A stretch of 64,000 nucleotides of DNA, from NCBI RefSeq assembly GCF_003432065.1, contig NZ_QWDE01000001.1:1674001-1738000 (forward strand), given 5' to 3'. Shown piece after piece: positions 34,694 to 42,847 of the stretch. The stretch comes from Mucilaginibacter terrenus. Its GTDB lineage: Bacteria; Bacteroidota; Bacteroidia; Sphingobacteriales; Sphingobacteriaceae. The translations under genes and the position numbers were made by a program. How positions within the stretch are numbered: the stretch's first letter is position 1; every line of letters begins with the position of its first letter. The notes beneath the pieces were generated by a model. It was given only the letters and a program-made list of their open reading frames with translations, had not been told where the DNA came from and made no database searches.

Positions 34694-34987
34694 CTATCCC
34701 ACACTGGCAACTCGGAACGGCTTTACATCCACCGTTTCCCATATCTTTTGCACAATGTAGGGTTCACTTTGTTTCCAGGCTTCAAGCCCTTCTTCACTTT
34801 CAAACTGGAGTACCATCACAGAGCCGATCATCTTGCCATCATCGTTCAGAATTGCTCCTCCTAGCACATAGTTCCCACTGGCTTTTAGTGCAGCAGCTCC
34901 GTCCAGATGATGCGAGCGTACATTCATTCGGCGGTCAATAGCGCCTTCATCCGTATAGTCGTAGGCTGTAATTAAGTATTGGTTCAT
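34694..34987 (-). CDS. YCII-related domain protein
   Basis: Starting at ATG 34987 the product is 97 residues: MNQYLITAYDYTDEGAIDRR, then HLDGAAALKASGNYVLGGAI, LNDDGKMIGSVMVLQFESEE and DPYIV-like EPYIVQKIWETVDVKPFRVA. This is the YciI fold, a small ferredoxin-like domain with conserved His and Asp; its role is poorly known. A longer in-frame TTG start at 35017 would add ten residues with no family match, so the ATG is preferred. Confidence 0.88.
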   Translation of the reverse strand: MNQYLITAYDYTDEGAIDRRMNVRSHHLDGAAALKASGNYVLGGAILNDDGKMIGSVMVLQFESEEGLEAWKQSEPYIVQKIWETVDVKPFRVASVG

Positions 34988-35119
34988 TTTTTGATTGTTA
35001 GTATAACTGACTAACAAGTATACAGAGCTTGTGTTTAACCAACAAAATAAATCTATAATCTGCCAAACCGCCGCAAATAACTGTAAGTTTTACAATATTT
35101 GCGCTATACTACTACAACC

Positions 35120-36289
35120 ATGGAAGATCGCCTGAGAGAAGAGTTTTCTACATACTACGATAAGCAACCTACGCAAACCTATTTCTGCCCTGGAAGGGTG
35201 AACCTGATAGGCGAACATATAGACTATAATGGCGGCTTGGTTATGCCATGTGCCGTAACATTTGGAACTTACCTGCTGGTTGCACCAAACGATGATAACG
35301 TATTTCGTTTTAAAAGCCTCAATTTTGAAGATACTGCTGAGGTTGCGCTTAAAGATACTTACGAAAAGACCGGGACATACTGGTATAACTATCCATTAGG
35401 TGTTATTACGCACTTCTTAAAAGATGGTAAAACTCTGAAAGGGTTAGATATACTTTACTACGGCAACATCCCTATTGCTTCGGGCCTATCGTCGTCGGCT
35501 TCGATAGAGGTAGCTACCGCTTTTGCGCTAAATGACCTTTTTGATGGGGGATATACAAAGCTCGAACTCGTTCTTCTTTCTAAATGGGTAGAAAACGTCT
35601 TTATCGGTCTGAACAGCGGCATAATGGATCAGTTCTCGGTAGCTTTTGGTGAAAAGAACAAGGCCTTGATGTTAGATTGCAACACACTCGAATACGAGGC
35701 TGTAGACAGCAATCTTGGAGAGTACGTACTCGCTATCATAAATACCAACAAGCCACGCAAACTGGCAGAATCTAAATACAATGAACGTGTGCAGGAATGC
35801 CATACAGCTTTAGCTGCGCTGAAGCAGGAGCTAAACATAGAAAACCTCTGCGATATAGATACCGATACCTTCAACAAACATAAACACCTGATAACCGACG
35901 AAATGGTATTAAAGCGCGCCACACACGTTATCGAGGAAAACGACCGTGTTAAGTTGGCGGCTAACGCTTTAAATGCTAATGATCTTAACGAATTCGGTCG
36001 GCTGATGTATGCCTCCCATGACTCCTTGCGCGATTTGTACGAGGTAAGCGGTAAAGAGTTGGATGCAGTTGTGGACTATAGCAAAACCAACCCCAATGTT
36101 GCCGGTGCCCGGATGACTGGCGCGGGTTTCGGAGGCTGTGCCATTGCGCTGGTAAAATCGAGCGCATTTGAAAAATTTAGCGCTGATGTAACGGAGTATT
36201 ACACAAACACCATCGGCTACGCTCCTGCTGTTTACAGCTCATTAATTGGCGATGGAGTAGGTTTATTGCAAGATACAGTACATGCGTAA
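35120..36289 (+). CDS. galK: Galactokinase
   Basis: The 389-residue enzyme phosphorylates galactose to galactose-1-phosphate in the Leloir pathway. It has the galactokinase signature PGRVNLIGEHIDYNGGLVMP (about 23-42), the GHMP ATP-binding loop GLSSSASIEVATAFA (about 123-137), and the C-terminal GARMTGAGFGGCAIAL. ATG 35120 is chosen over an in-frame TTG at 35099, which sits in an AATATTTG element resembling a -7 box. The 3' end overlaps the RNA methyltransferase start by 8 bp. No galT or galE gene is nearby. Confidence 0.95.
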   Translation: MEDRLREEFSTYYDKQPTQTYFCPGRVNLIGEHIDYNGGLVMPCAVTFGTYLLVAPNDDNVFRFKSLNFEDTAEVALKDTYEKTGTYWYNYPLGVITHFLKDGKTLKGLDILYYGNIPIASGLSSSASIEVATAFALNDLFDGGYTKLELVLLSKWVENVFIGLNSGIMDQFSVAFGEKNKALMLDCNTLEYEAVDSNLGEYVLAIINTNKPRKLAESKYNERVQECHTALAALKQELNIENLCDIDTDTFNKHKHLITDEMVLKRATHVIEENDRVKLAANALNANDLNEFGRLMYASHDSLRDLYEVSGKELDAVVDYSKTNPNVAGARMTGAGFGGCAIALVKSSAFEKFSADVTEYYTNTIGYAPAVYSSLIGDGVGLLQDTVHA

Positions 36290-36812
36290 ACTTAAGCTGG
36301 ACGAACTCAACCGTGCATCGGTAGAGGAATTTAAAACACAGGAAAAACTGCCGGTTGTAGTTGTACTTGACAATGTGCGAAGCATGCACAACATCGGCTC
36401 CATTTTCCGCACAGCCGACGGCTTTGCCGCAACTGCTGTATACTTGTGCGGCATTACGGCACAACCGCCGCATCGCGAAATAGAGAAAACGGCTCTCGGT
36501 GCCACGCAATCAGTACACTGGGAGTATTTTGAGGATGTAACTGCCGCTCTTAATCAATTACGCAATGATGGTTACAAGATAGTCGCCGTTGAACAAGCCG
36601 AAAACAGCACAATGCTAAACGAGTTTACCCCAGCTGCCGGAGAAAACTACGCCCTTATTTTCGGCAATGAAGTTAATGGCGTAAGCGATGAAGCTATGCA
36701 GATGATAGACACCTGCCTTGAAATACCGCAATTCGGTACCAAGCATTCGTTTAACATCGTGGTATCGGCAGGTATTGTGCTTTGGGATTTCTTTTCTAAA
36801 CTAGCCGAGTAG
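36282..36812 (+). CDS. SpoU/TrmH family RNA 2'-O-methyltransferase
   Basis: This 176-residue SPOUT methyltransferase has DNVRSMHNIGSIFRTADGF near residue 29 (motif 1), LIFGNEVNGVSDEA (motif 2) and IPQFGTKHSFNIVVSAGIVL (motif 3), the knotted SAM-binding site. It uses S-adenosylmethionine to methylate a ribose in tRNA or rRNA; the exact site cannot be read. It overlaps galK by 8 bp, an unlikely functional pair but clearly coupled in expression. Confidence 0.92.
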   Translation: MRKLKLDELNRASVEEFKTQEKLPVVVVLDNVRSMHNIGSIFRTADGFAATAVYLCGITAQPPHREIEKTALGATQSVHWEYFEDVTAALNQLRNDGYKIVAVEQAENSTMLNEFTPAAGENYALIFGNEVNGVSDEAMQMIDTCLEIPQFGTKHSFNIVVSAGIVLWDFFSKLAE

Positions 36813-36855
36813 CTCTAATTTTTTTTTATCTTTCAGGTACCTAAGGTATCACAAA

Positions 36856-39800
36856 ATGATAAAATTTTACCAACCGTGTACATCATGTTTTATGGTGTTT
36901 AAATCAGCCAGAAATTTTGCAGTAGCAATAATAGGTTTTGCAATGCTCTGCTCTACTGCATCTGCGCAACAAAAAAGGCCATACAATTTACTCTGGAAAG
37001 TTACCGGACAAGGTATGGCGAAGCCATCTTTCCTTTTCGGCACCATGCACGTGAAAGATGATCGCGCTTTCCATTTCAGCGATTCCGTAATGCTCGCTAT
37101 TCAAAGCTGTCCATCTTTTGCGCTTGAGGTGCACCCTGATACAGTGGTGAAGGAGATGTTCATCACCATGAGCAACCGCGACAGCACACGCAGCCTTAAA
37201 AACATGCTAAATAAAGCCGATTACGACAAATTGGCCAAACGCTTTAAGAAGAAGAACGGCTATCCCATGGGAGATATAGACCCAATTCAGGCCGAGTCAA
37301 CCCTTAAACCTGAAAGGGAGAGGCCGGATGATCGAAAAACCTTTGTTGATGCCTACCTTTTTGGTGTTGCGCGAGCAATGGAAAAGAACATTTACGGACT
37401 GGAAAATGCAGGCGATCAGTTCAAGGGATATTTTGGAGCGCACAGTACGGAAATAAAGGAAAGGCTGGCGTACCTTGCAGACAGCGATAACGACGAGGAA
37501 GAACTGGATCAAACTGACAAGTTGGTAACTGTCTACCAGGAGGGCAACGTAGATTATATTGCTGAATATATGGGAGAAGCCAACATAGCTGATTCTATAA
37601 TGATATTACGTAATGGCGTAATGCTTAACAGCATGATAGCGCGAATGAAAGAGCAGCCTATTTTTACTGCTGTTGGTGTAGCTCACTTACCCGGAGAAAA
37701 TGGACTTATTAAGCTGTTACGTGATAAAGGCTATATTGTTACCGCTGTGGCCGCTGATTTTACAGGTGTTGCTGAAAAATATGGTACCGATTACAGCGAA
37801 CTTAAATGGACAGCTTTTACTGACGAAAGCAGGGGCTACTCCTTAGAAGTTCCTTTTACCCCTATACAAACAGATAAGATACTCGGTGTAAATACGGTAT
37901 TCTTCCAGGACATTGCCAATGATATGTTTTTTGGTGCATTTGCCGCGCTTGAAAGTGCTCGGGGCAGCCAGCCTGTTGGTCAAAAAGCTATCGATAGGAT
38001 GGTAAAACGGCTCTCTGCAAATCAACAATACAAGGTTGCAAGCATCAAGAATATTCTTGTAGATGGTAAAAAGGCAGTAGACATCTTCCTGAAAGACAAT
38101 GCCGGCAAGGGAACACGATATCGCGTGGTTGAAAATAACAATATGCTGTATTGCCTTTATGCGGGGAACAACTTTAGCTCTCTAAACTCCTTTTACGCTA
38201 ATCGTTTCTTCAACTCGTTTAAAAGTTTTAATCCGAACATTGAAAAGAATAAAAGCTGGATAACCTTTAAAAATGATTCGGCTGCATTCAGCGTGAAGAT
38301 ACCCGTGCAGCCTCAACTGATACACAGAATCATCCCCACGAAAATAAGCCAACATACCTACAACGTAGATGTAAACATGTACATGTCAATAGATAGTGCA
38401 AATCTCCAGAACTATCTTGTAAGACACAACGACTATCCCGCAGGTACCTTCCTTGCACAGCCGGAAAAGGCATTTGACGCTCTAACAAAAGAAATGACCA
38501 GTAAAGGAGTAAAAGTTATAAGCCAGAAGCAGATAATTAAAGATGGCAACGAAGGCCGCGACTTACGATTAGTCATGAATAACTTCAACATGCACGCACA
38601 AGTGTTTATACGAGGCAACCGCGTATATATGCTCTTAAAGCAAAACATCAGTGAAGGTAAGCCAATTGAAGACAATGATGACTTTTTCAGTTCTTTTACC
38701 TTTATGCCTTACCTAAGGTCAGAACTAAAAGAATACGCACTAGACGGCGGCAATCTGACTGTAAAGGTTTTTGACAAACCACGGGTTATACCTGATTCTA
38801 CAATTACCTACGACTCGTTCCTGCCAAAGTCTACCACATTCTTCACCACAAACCCTGCCTCTGGTGATCTGTTTGGGGTAGAACATGCAACTATCAGCAA
38901 CTATTACAGGATTGCAAATATAGATTCCTTATACAAACGACTAGGTAATGGCTTGGTCAAGTATTCTGATACGCTAGTAAGAGACAGTGCAATTACAGTA
39001 AACGGAATTGGCGGCCACGACTTCCTAATCAAAGCTAAAGAATCCAGCAACATGCATCGTTACAGGTTGTTTATTAGCAATGACGATGTTGTTTACTTAT
39101 CCTCCTATCAATCCGGTAAAGAGCTTTACAGCGATCAAAGCAACATGTTTTTTAACTCTATCAGTAAGATAAACGAAACCGCTCCAATATCATTGGCATC
39201 GTCGAAAGCGCAACTGATCCTAAACGATCTGGCCAGTACAGATAGTGTAACTTACAAGTACGCAAGGGGAGCCTTATCTTATTACAAGTTTCAAAGAGAC
39301 GAACTGCCATTACTGTACAAAGCATTACACAGAAGTTATGACGACGACAGTCTGGCTACTGGTACACGCGGAAAGTTGATACAGTTACTTGCAGATACCA
39401 ATGACGTAAATACGCTTTCCGAGCTGACAAAACTTTATAATGTAATCGCAAAAGACAAGCAAGAACTTAGGCCCTTAATACTGAAAACTATTGTTGATGC
39501 TAATAAAAAGGCCGGTTATGACCTTTACCTGAACTTACTTACGGGCGGCGAATCGATTGAATCTGACAATCTTTATACTGCATTCAGGCCGATGTCAGAC
39601 TCTTTAAACTTTGTTGTTGCAAACAGTGCCCGCATAATACCACTTTTTAAAAACCCACACTATCGTAAAAATTTGCTTAACGTAGTCAATAACATGACTA
39701 ATGAAAAAGGTAAATACGACACCTATTTGAAAGAGCACTTTAATGAAATTACGGCGCACGCAATGGAGGATTTGAACGGCTACTTAATGCACAAAGATTC

Positions 39801-40386
39801 GACTTCAAATAACTGGTATGTAGGCGTTTACTACTACCTGGAACTTATGAATGCTATAAAAAGGCAACCTATCACCAATAGTTTCACCAACACCATCATC
39901 CAGAAAGATAATTATGCTGGTTTGGTTAACAATGCCGCTATTACAAGAATAAAAAATCACCTTTCCGTATCTCCAACTGTCTTGAATAAACTTTTGGATA
40001 GTTTGAGTACCAGGCTAGGCGTATTAAAAGCGCTTAACGATGAAAAACAACTTGAAAAAGCCCCTGCTAAATACCGCACGCAACTTGCTTTTGCTAAAAC
40101 ATGCCTGTATAATTACCTAACTGAAGCTGAAGATATTACAATTGATAAAATTGGCTTATTAGGTACGGTGACCAACAAAGGGAACTTGTATTATGCTTTT
40201 AAATTCAGCTCAGATAGTGAAAAAGCAGAACATTTAGGCATTGCAGGACCTTTTAAATCTGGCTCTGCCAAATATAATTTTAAGAAATATAATGCATACG
40301 CAGACTTTGGCGACTCGAAAGTTAAAAATTGGCAGATACAGGCAAAAAAGATAATACCCGATCTGCTCGCCTCTGATGCTAACTAG
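36856..40386 (+). CDS. TraB/GumN family protein with three tandem extra domains and helical C-terminus
   Basis: This 1176-residue exported protein has an N-terminal TraB/GumN domain (about 40-310; FLFGTMHVKDDRAFHFSD, FALEVHPDT, VGVAHLPGENGLIKLLRDKG). Three copies of a 130-160-residue domain follow: GYSLEVPFTP (about 326), AAFSVKIPVQP (about 475) and GGNLTVKVFDKP (about 631) begin them, and RFFNSFKSF, DFFSSFTF and MFFNSISK end them. Residues from about 780 to 960 look like alpha-helical HEAT-like repeats. The best signal peptide starts at ATG 36892 (MVFKSARNFAVAIIGFAMLC), so the first 12 residues may not be translated. Confidence 0.82.
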   Translation: MIKFYQPCTSCFMVFKSARNFAVAIIGFAMLCSTASAQQKRPYNLLWKVTGQGMAKPSFLFGTMHVKDDRAFHFSDSVMLAIQSCPSFALEVHPDTVVKEMFITMSNRDSTRSLKNMLNKADYDKLAKRFKKKNGYPMGDIDPIQAESTLKPERERPDDRKTFVDAYLFGVARAMEKNIYGLENAGDQFKGYFGAHSTEIKERLAYLADSDNDEEELDQTDKLVTVYQEGNVDYIAEYMGEANIADSIMILRNGVMLNSMIARMKEQPIFTAVGVAHLPGENGLIKLLRDKGYIVTAVAADFTGVAEKYGTDYSELKWTAFTDESRGYSLEVPFTPIQTDKILGVNTVFFQDIANDMFFGAFAALESARGSQPVGQKAIDRMVKRLSANQQYKVASIKNILVDGKKAVDIFLKDNAGKGTRYRVVENNNMLYCLYAGNNFSSLNSFYANRFFNSFKSFNPNIEKNKSWITFKNDSAAFSVKIPVQPQLIHRIIPTKISQHTYNVDVNMYMSIDSANLQNYLVRHNDYPAGTFLAQPEKAFDALTKEMTSKGVKVISQKQIIKDGNEGRDLRLVMNNFNMHAQVFIRGNRVYMLLKQNISEGKPIEDNDDFFSSFTFMPYLRSELKEYALDGGNLTVKVFDKPRVIPDSTITYDSFLPKSTTFFTTNPASGDLFGVEHATISNYYRIANIDSLYKRLGNGLVKYSDTLVRDSAITVNGIGGHDFLIKAKESSNMHRYRLFISNDDVVYLSSYQSGKELYSDQSNMFFNSISKINETAPISLASSKAQLILNDLASTDSVTYKYARGALSYYKFQRDELPLLYKALHRSYDDDSLATGTRGKLIQLLADTNDVNTLSELTKLYNVIAKDKQELRPLILKTIVDANKKAGYDLYLNLLTGGESIESDNLYTAFRPMSDSLNFVVANSARIIPLFKNPHYRKNLLNVVNNMTNEKGKYDTYLKEHFNEITAHAMEDLNGYLMHKDSTSNNWYVGVYYYLELMNAIKRQPITNSFTNTIIQKDNYAGLVNNAAITRIKNHLSVSPTVLNKLLDSLSTRLGVLKALNDEKQLEKAPAKYRTQLAFAKTCLYNYLTEAEDITIDKIGLLGTVTNKGNLYYAFKFSSDSEKAEHLGIAGPFKSGSAKYNFKKYNAYADFGDSKVKNWQIQAKKIIPDLLASDAN

Positions 40387-40401
40387 CAAAACCACCCTAT
40401 C

Positions 40402-41064
40402 ATGATCAGCCCCCTTGCCAAAAAACTGTTAATGAAGCCCGGACAAACCTGGTTAATCCTTGATGCTCCTGAAGGTTATACCACTAAGCTGGAACCCCTG
40501 CCTGACAGCATTATGCTGACCTACAGCTTGGATGATGCTGTCGATGGCGTACAGTTTTTTGTTAAGAACAGCACTGAATTTAAAAGCTCGCTTAAGCTGC
40601 TAGCAACTATACTTAAACCCGGTACTATACTTTGGTGCATATACCCCAAGAAGAACAAGGGCATAGATACCGATCTAGAGATGATGAGCGGCTGGGAAGC
40701 TTCTAAACCTTACGGATTACGCCCTGTAGCATCTGCAGCTATAGATGATGTGTGGACCACCCTCCGTTTCCGGCCGGAAAGCCTGGTAAAGCATTCTGAA
40801 TCATGCAACGAAGCTATAAAAGCAAACGACTACTCGGCGTATATTAACCCGGATGATAAGACCGTACGATTGCCTGATGATGCCGCAGTACTCCTCTCGC
40901 AACAGCCCCAGCTTCTTAATTATTTTAACTCCCTCGCCTACTCTCATAAAAAGGAATACGTTGTTTGGATATTAAGCGCCAAACAGGAAAAAACCCGTGA
41001 GGCACGCCTGACTAAGATGGTGGAAATGCTTGCTGCCGGTAAGAAAAATCCTTCAGAAAAATAG
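40402..41064 (+). CDS. DUF3052-like plus YdeI/OmpD-associated (OmdA) two-domain protein
   Basis: The N-terminal half of this 220-residue protein (PLAKKLLMKPGQTWLILDAP, LWCIYPKKNKGI, AIDDVWTTLRFRP) resembles DUF3052. The C-terminal half (about 150-220; PQLLNYFNSLAYSHKKEYVV, WILSAKQEKTREARLTK) is the OmdA/YdeI bacteriocin-protection domain, whose name comes from one report and whose general role is unknown. It is cytosolic, 15 bp after the TraB gene, so the two are probably cotranscribed. The 145-bp element begins 19 bp after its stop. Confidence 0.8.
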   Translation: MISPLAKKLLMKPGQTWLILDAPEGYTTKLEPLPDSIMLTYSLDDAVDGVQFFVKNSTEFKSSLKLLATILKPGTILWCIYPKKNKGIDTDLEMMSGWEASKPYGLRPVASAAIDDVWTTLRFRPESLVKHSESCNEAIKANDYSAYINPDDKTVRLPDDAAVLLSQQPQLLNYFNSLAYSHKKEYVVWILSAKQEKTREARLTKMVEMLAAGKKNPSEK

Positions 41065-41082
41065 GAGGCTAATTAAGTCAGA

Positions 41083-41227
41083 TGTTCAAAAGTGTTCAGC
41101 TTTTTTTGTGCCGGTGCATTTTGAACACTCTTTTGGCGAACCGTTATCTCATGGTAAAAACCTTTGAAAAAAGCATCGTTAAGGCGTCTTTTTACTTGAA
41201 AACCTTGCAGTAACCTTCAAAAACCGC
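41083..41227 (-). repeat. 145-bp interspersed intergenic element, copy B
   Basis: Inverted copy of the element at 29338-29481. The end nearest the 41064 stop (41083-41118) is a 36-bp exact match that includes seven consecutive T residues; the far end (41206-41227) matches at 19 of 22. In both copies the conserved end begins 13-19 bp beyond a stop codon, so read from that gene both transcripts would contain the same 3' sequence. Confidence 0.8.
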
Positions 41228-41308
41228 AGCAAAAAAACAGGTAAAAACAAAATAAATTTGCAAGTAATAGTATTTATTACAGGTGTAAAAAGCCGTTTGC
41301 CCGCCAAC

Positions 41309-41338
41309 AAAAAAAGGCCGCCATAAGGCAGCCTTTTT
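41309..41338. terminator. Terminator of the gltBD operon
   Basis: AAAAAGGC pairs with GCCTTTTT with an internal GCC/GGC extension and one mismatch; read on the minus strand it is followed by T residues, 24 bp after the gltD stop. The remaining sequence 41228-41308 holds no gene; a TAAATTTG motif at 41253-41260 stands alone. Confidence 0.75.
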
Positions 41339-41361
41339 ATATTCTAATCTTCTAAAACGTG

Positions 41362-42843
41362 TTAATAGAATACCTGCTCAAACTGGTTAACGGCATCCTT
41401 GCTTTCCAGGTTGGAGTGCCCCATCAGGAACTCGTCTACCTTACGTGCAGCCTCACGGCCTTCGGATATTGCCCAAACCACCAGCGACTGTCCGCGGCGC
41501 ATGTCGCCTGCTGCAAACACTTTGCTTACGTTGGTGCGGAAGTTACCTTCTTTAGCCTTCACGTTTTTGCGGTCGTCCAACGCTACGTTAAGCTGCTGTA
41601 AAGCACCTTCGAACTGTGGGTTAACAAAGCCCATTGCCAGGAAAACACGCTGGCAAGGTATCTCCCGTTCGCTGCCGGGTACTTCGCTAAACTTAATTGG
41701 CCGGCCCATTACATCTATTTCCCAGCTAACTTCGCTCACCTTAAGTGCACGCAGTTCGCCGTTCTCGTCGCCTAAAAACTCTTTGGTGTTGATGCCCCAG
41801 AAACGCTCAACCCCTTCTTCATGGCTGCTGGTTGTCTTAAGTACCATTGGGTACGTTGGCCATGGCATGTGCGGCGTGCGCTGCTCTGGCGGTTGTACCA
41901 TTACCTCAAACTGTTTTACAGAACGTGCACCCTGGCGGTTTGATGTACCCACGCAGTCACTGCCGGTATCGCCACCGCCTATAACTACCACATCTTTATC
42001 TGTAGCAATAATCTCCTCGCCCTCAACAGCAATGTCGCTTACACGCTTGTTTTGCTGTTTCAGAAAATCCATGGCGTAGTGAACACCCTTTAGCTCCCTG
42101 CCGGGTATAGGTAGGTTACGCGGAATGGTTGAGCCACCAGCTAGTACAACTGCATCATGTGTGCGCACCAGTTCGTCTGCAGGGATGGTCTTCCCTACTT
42201 CCACGTTGGTTTTAAACACCACACCATCTTCTTCCATGATCTGGATACGGCGGTCTATAACCCACTTCTCCAATTTAAAATCCGGAATACCGTAACGGAG
42301 CAAACCACCCGGGCGGTCGTCGCGTTCGTAAACTGTCACGCTGTGTCCCGCTTTGCTTAGCTGTGCCGCGGCGGCTAGTCCTGCCGGGCCTGAGCCTACT
42401 ACAGCCACCTTTTTGCCCGTTTTAATAAGCGGCGCAACAGGCTTAACCATATTTTTGGAGTAAGCTATCTCTATAATGTGCTTCTCTATTTCCTCGATAG
42501 CAACAGGCGGTTTGTTAATGCCTAACACACATGCCGACTCGCACGGAGCCGGGCATATCCTGCCGGTAAACTCCGGGAAGTTGTTTGTTGATGATAATAT
42601 CTGGTAAGCTTCGCCCCAGTTCTTGCGGTATACCGCGTCGTTAAACTCAGGTATAACATTACCCAGCGGGCAGCCGTTGTGGCAAAAAGGTATACCGCAG
42701 TTCATACAGCGTGCAGACTGCTGGTTAAGTTTTTCCTCTGGGTACAGGCCTACAAACTCGTTATAGTTCTTTACCCTTTCGGCAACCGGTGTTTTTTGGG
42801 GAAGTTCCCTGTTAAATTCCTGAAATCCTGTAACTTTTCCCAT
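41362..42843 (-). CDS. gltD: Glutamate synthase small (beta) subunit
   Basis: The 493-residue subunit has an N-terminal 4Fe-4S region (CMNCGIPFCHNGCPLGN and ICPAPCESACVLGI, about 41-110), an FAD-binding GSGPAGLAAAAQL near 151, and an NADPH-binding GGGDTGSDC near 285. It transfers electrons from NADPH to the large subunit for the synthesis of glutamate from glutamine and 2-oxoglutarate. It lies 4 bp downstream of gltB in the same operon and is closed by a terminator. The length is typical of bacterial GltD. Confidence 0.95.
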   Translation of the reverse strand: MGKVTGFQEFNRELPQKTPVAERVKNYNEFVGLYPEEKLNQQSARCMNCGIPFCHNGCPLGNVIPEFNDAVYRKNWGEAYQILSSTNNFPEFTGRICPAPCESACVLGINKPPVAIEEIEKHIIEIAYSKNMVKPVAPLIKTGKKVAVVGSGPAGLAAAAQLSKAGHSVTVYERDDRPGGLLRYGIPDFKLEKWVIDRRIQIMEEDGVVFKTNVEVGKTIPADELVRTHDAVVLAGGSTIPRNLPIPGRELKGVHYAMDFLKQQNKRVSDIAVEGEEIIATDKDVVVIGGGDTGSDCVGTSNRQGARSVKQFEVMVQPPEQRTPHMPWPTYPMVLKTTSSHEEGVERFWGINTKEFLGDENGELRALKVSEVSWEIDVMGRPIKFSEVPGSEREIPCQRVFLAMGFVNPQFEGALQQLNVALDDRKNVKAKEGNFRTNVSKVFAAGDMRRGQSLVVWAISEGREAARKVDEFLMGHSNLESKDAVNQFEQVFY

Positions 42844-42847
42844 AAAA

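Noticed and set aside
41253-41260. TAAATTTG promoter for a small RNA ending at the gltD terminator
   Set aside because: No -33 element is present and the region is between convergent genes; a lone 8-base match in AT-rich DNA is weak.
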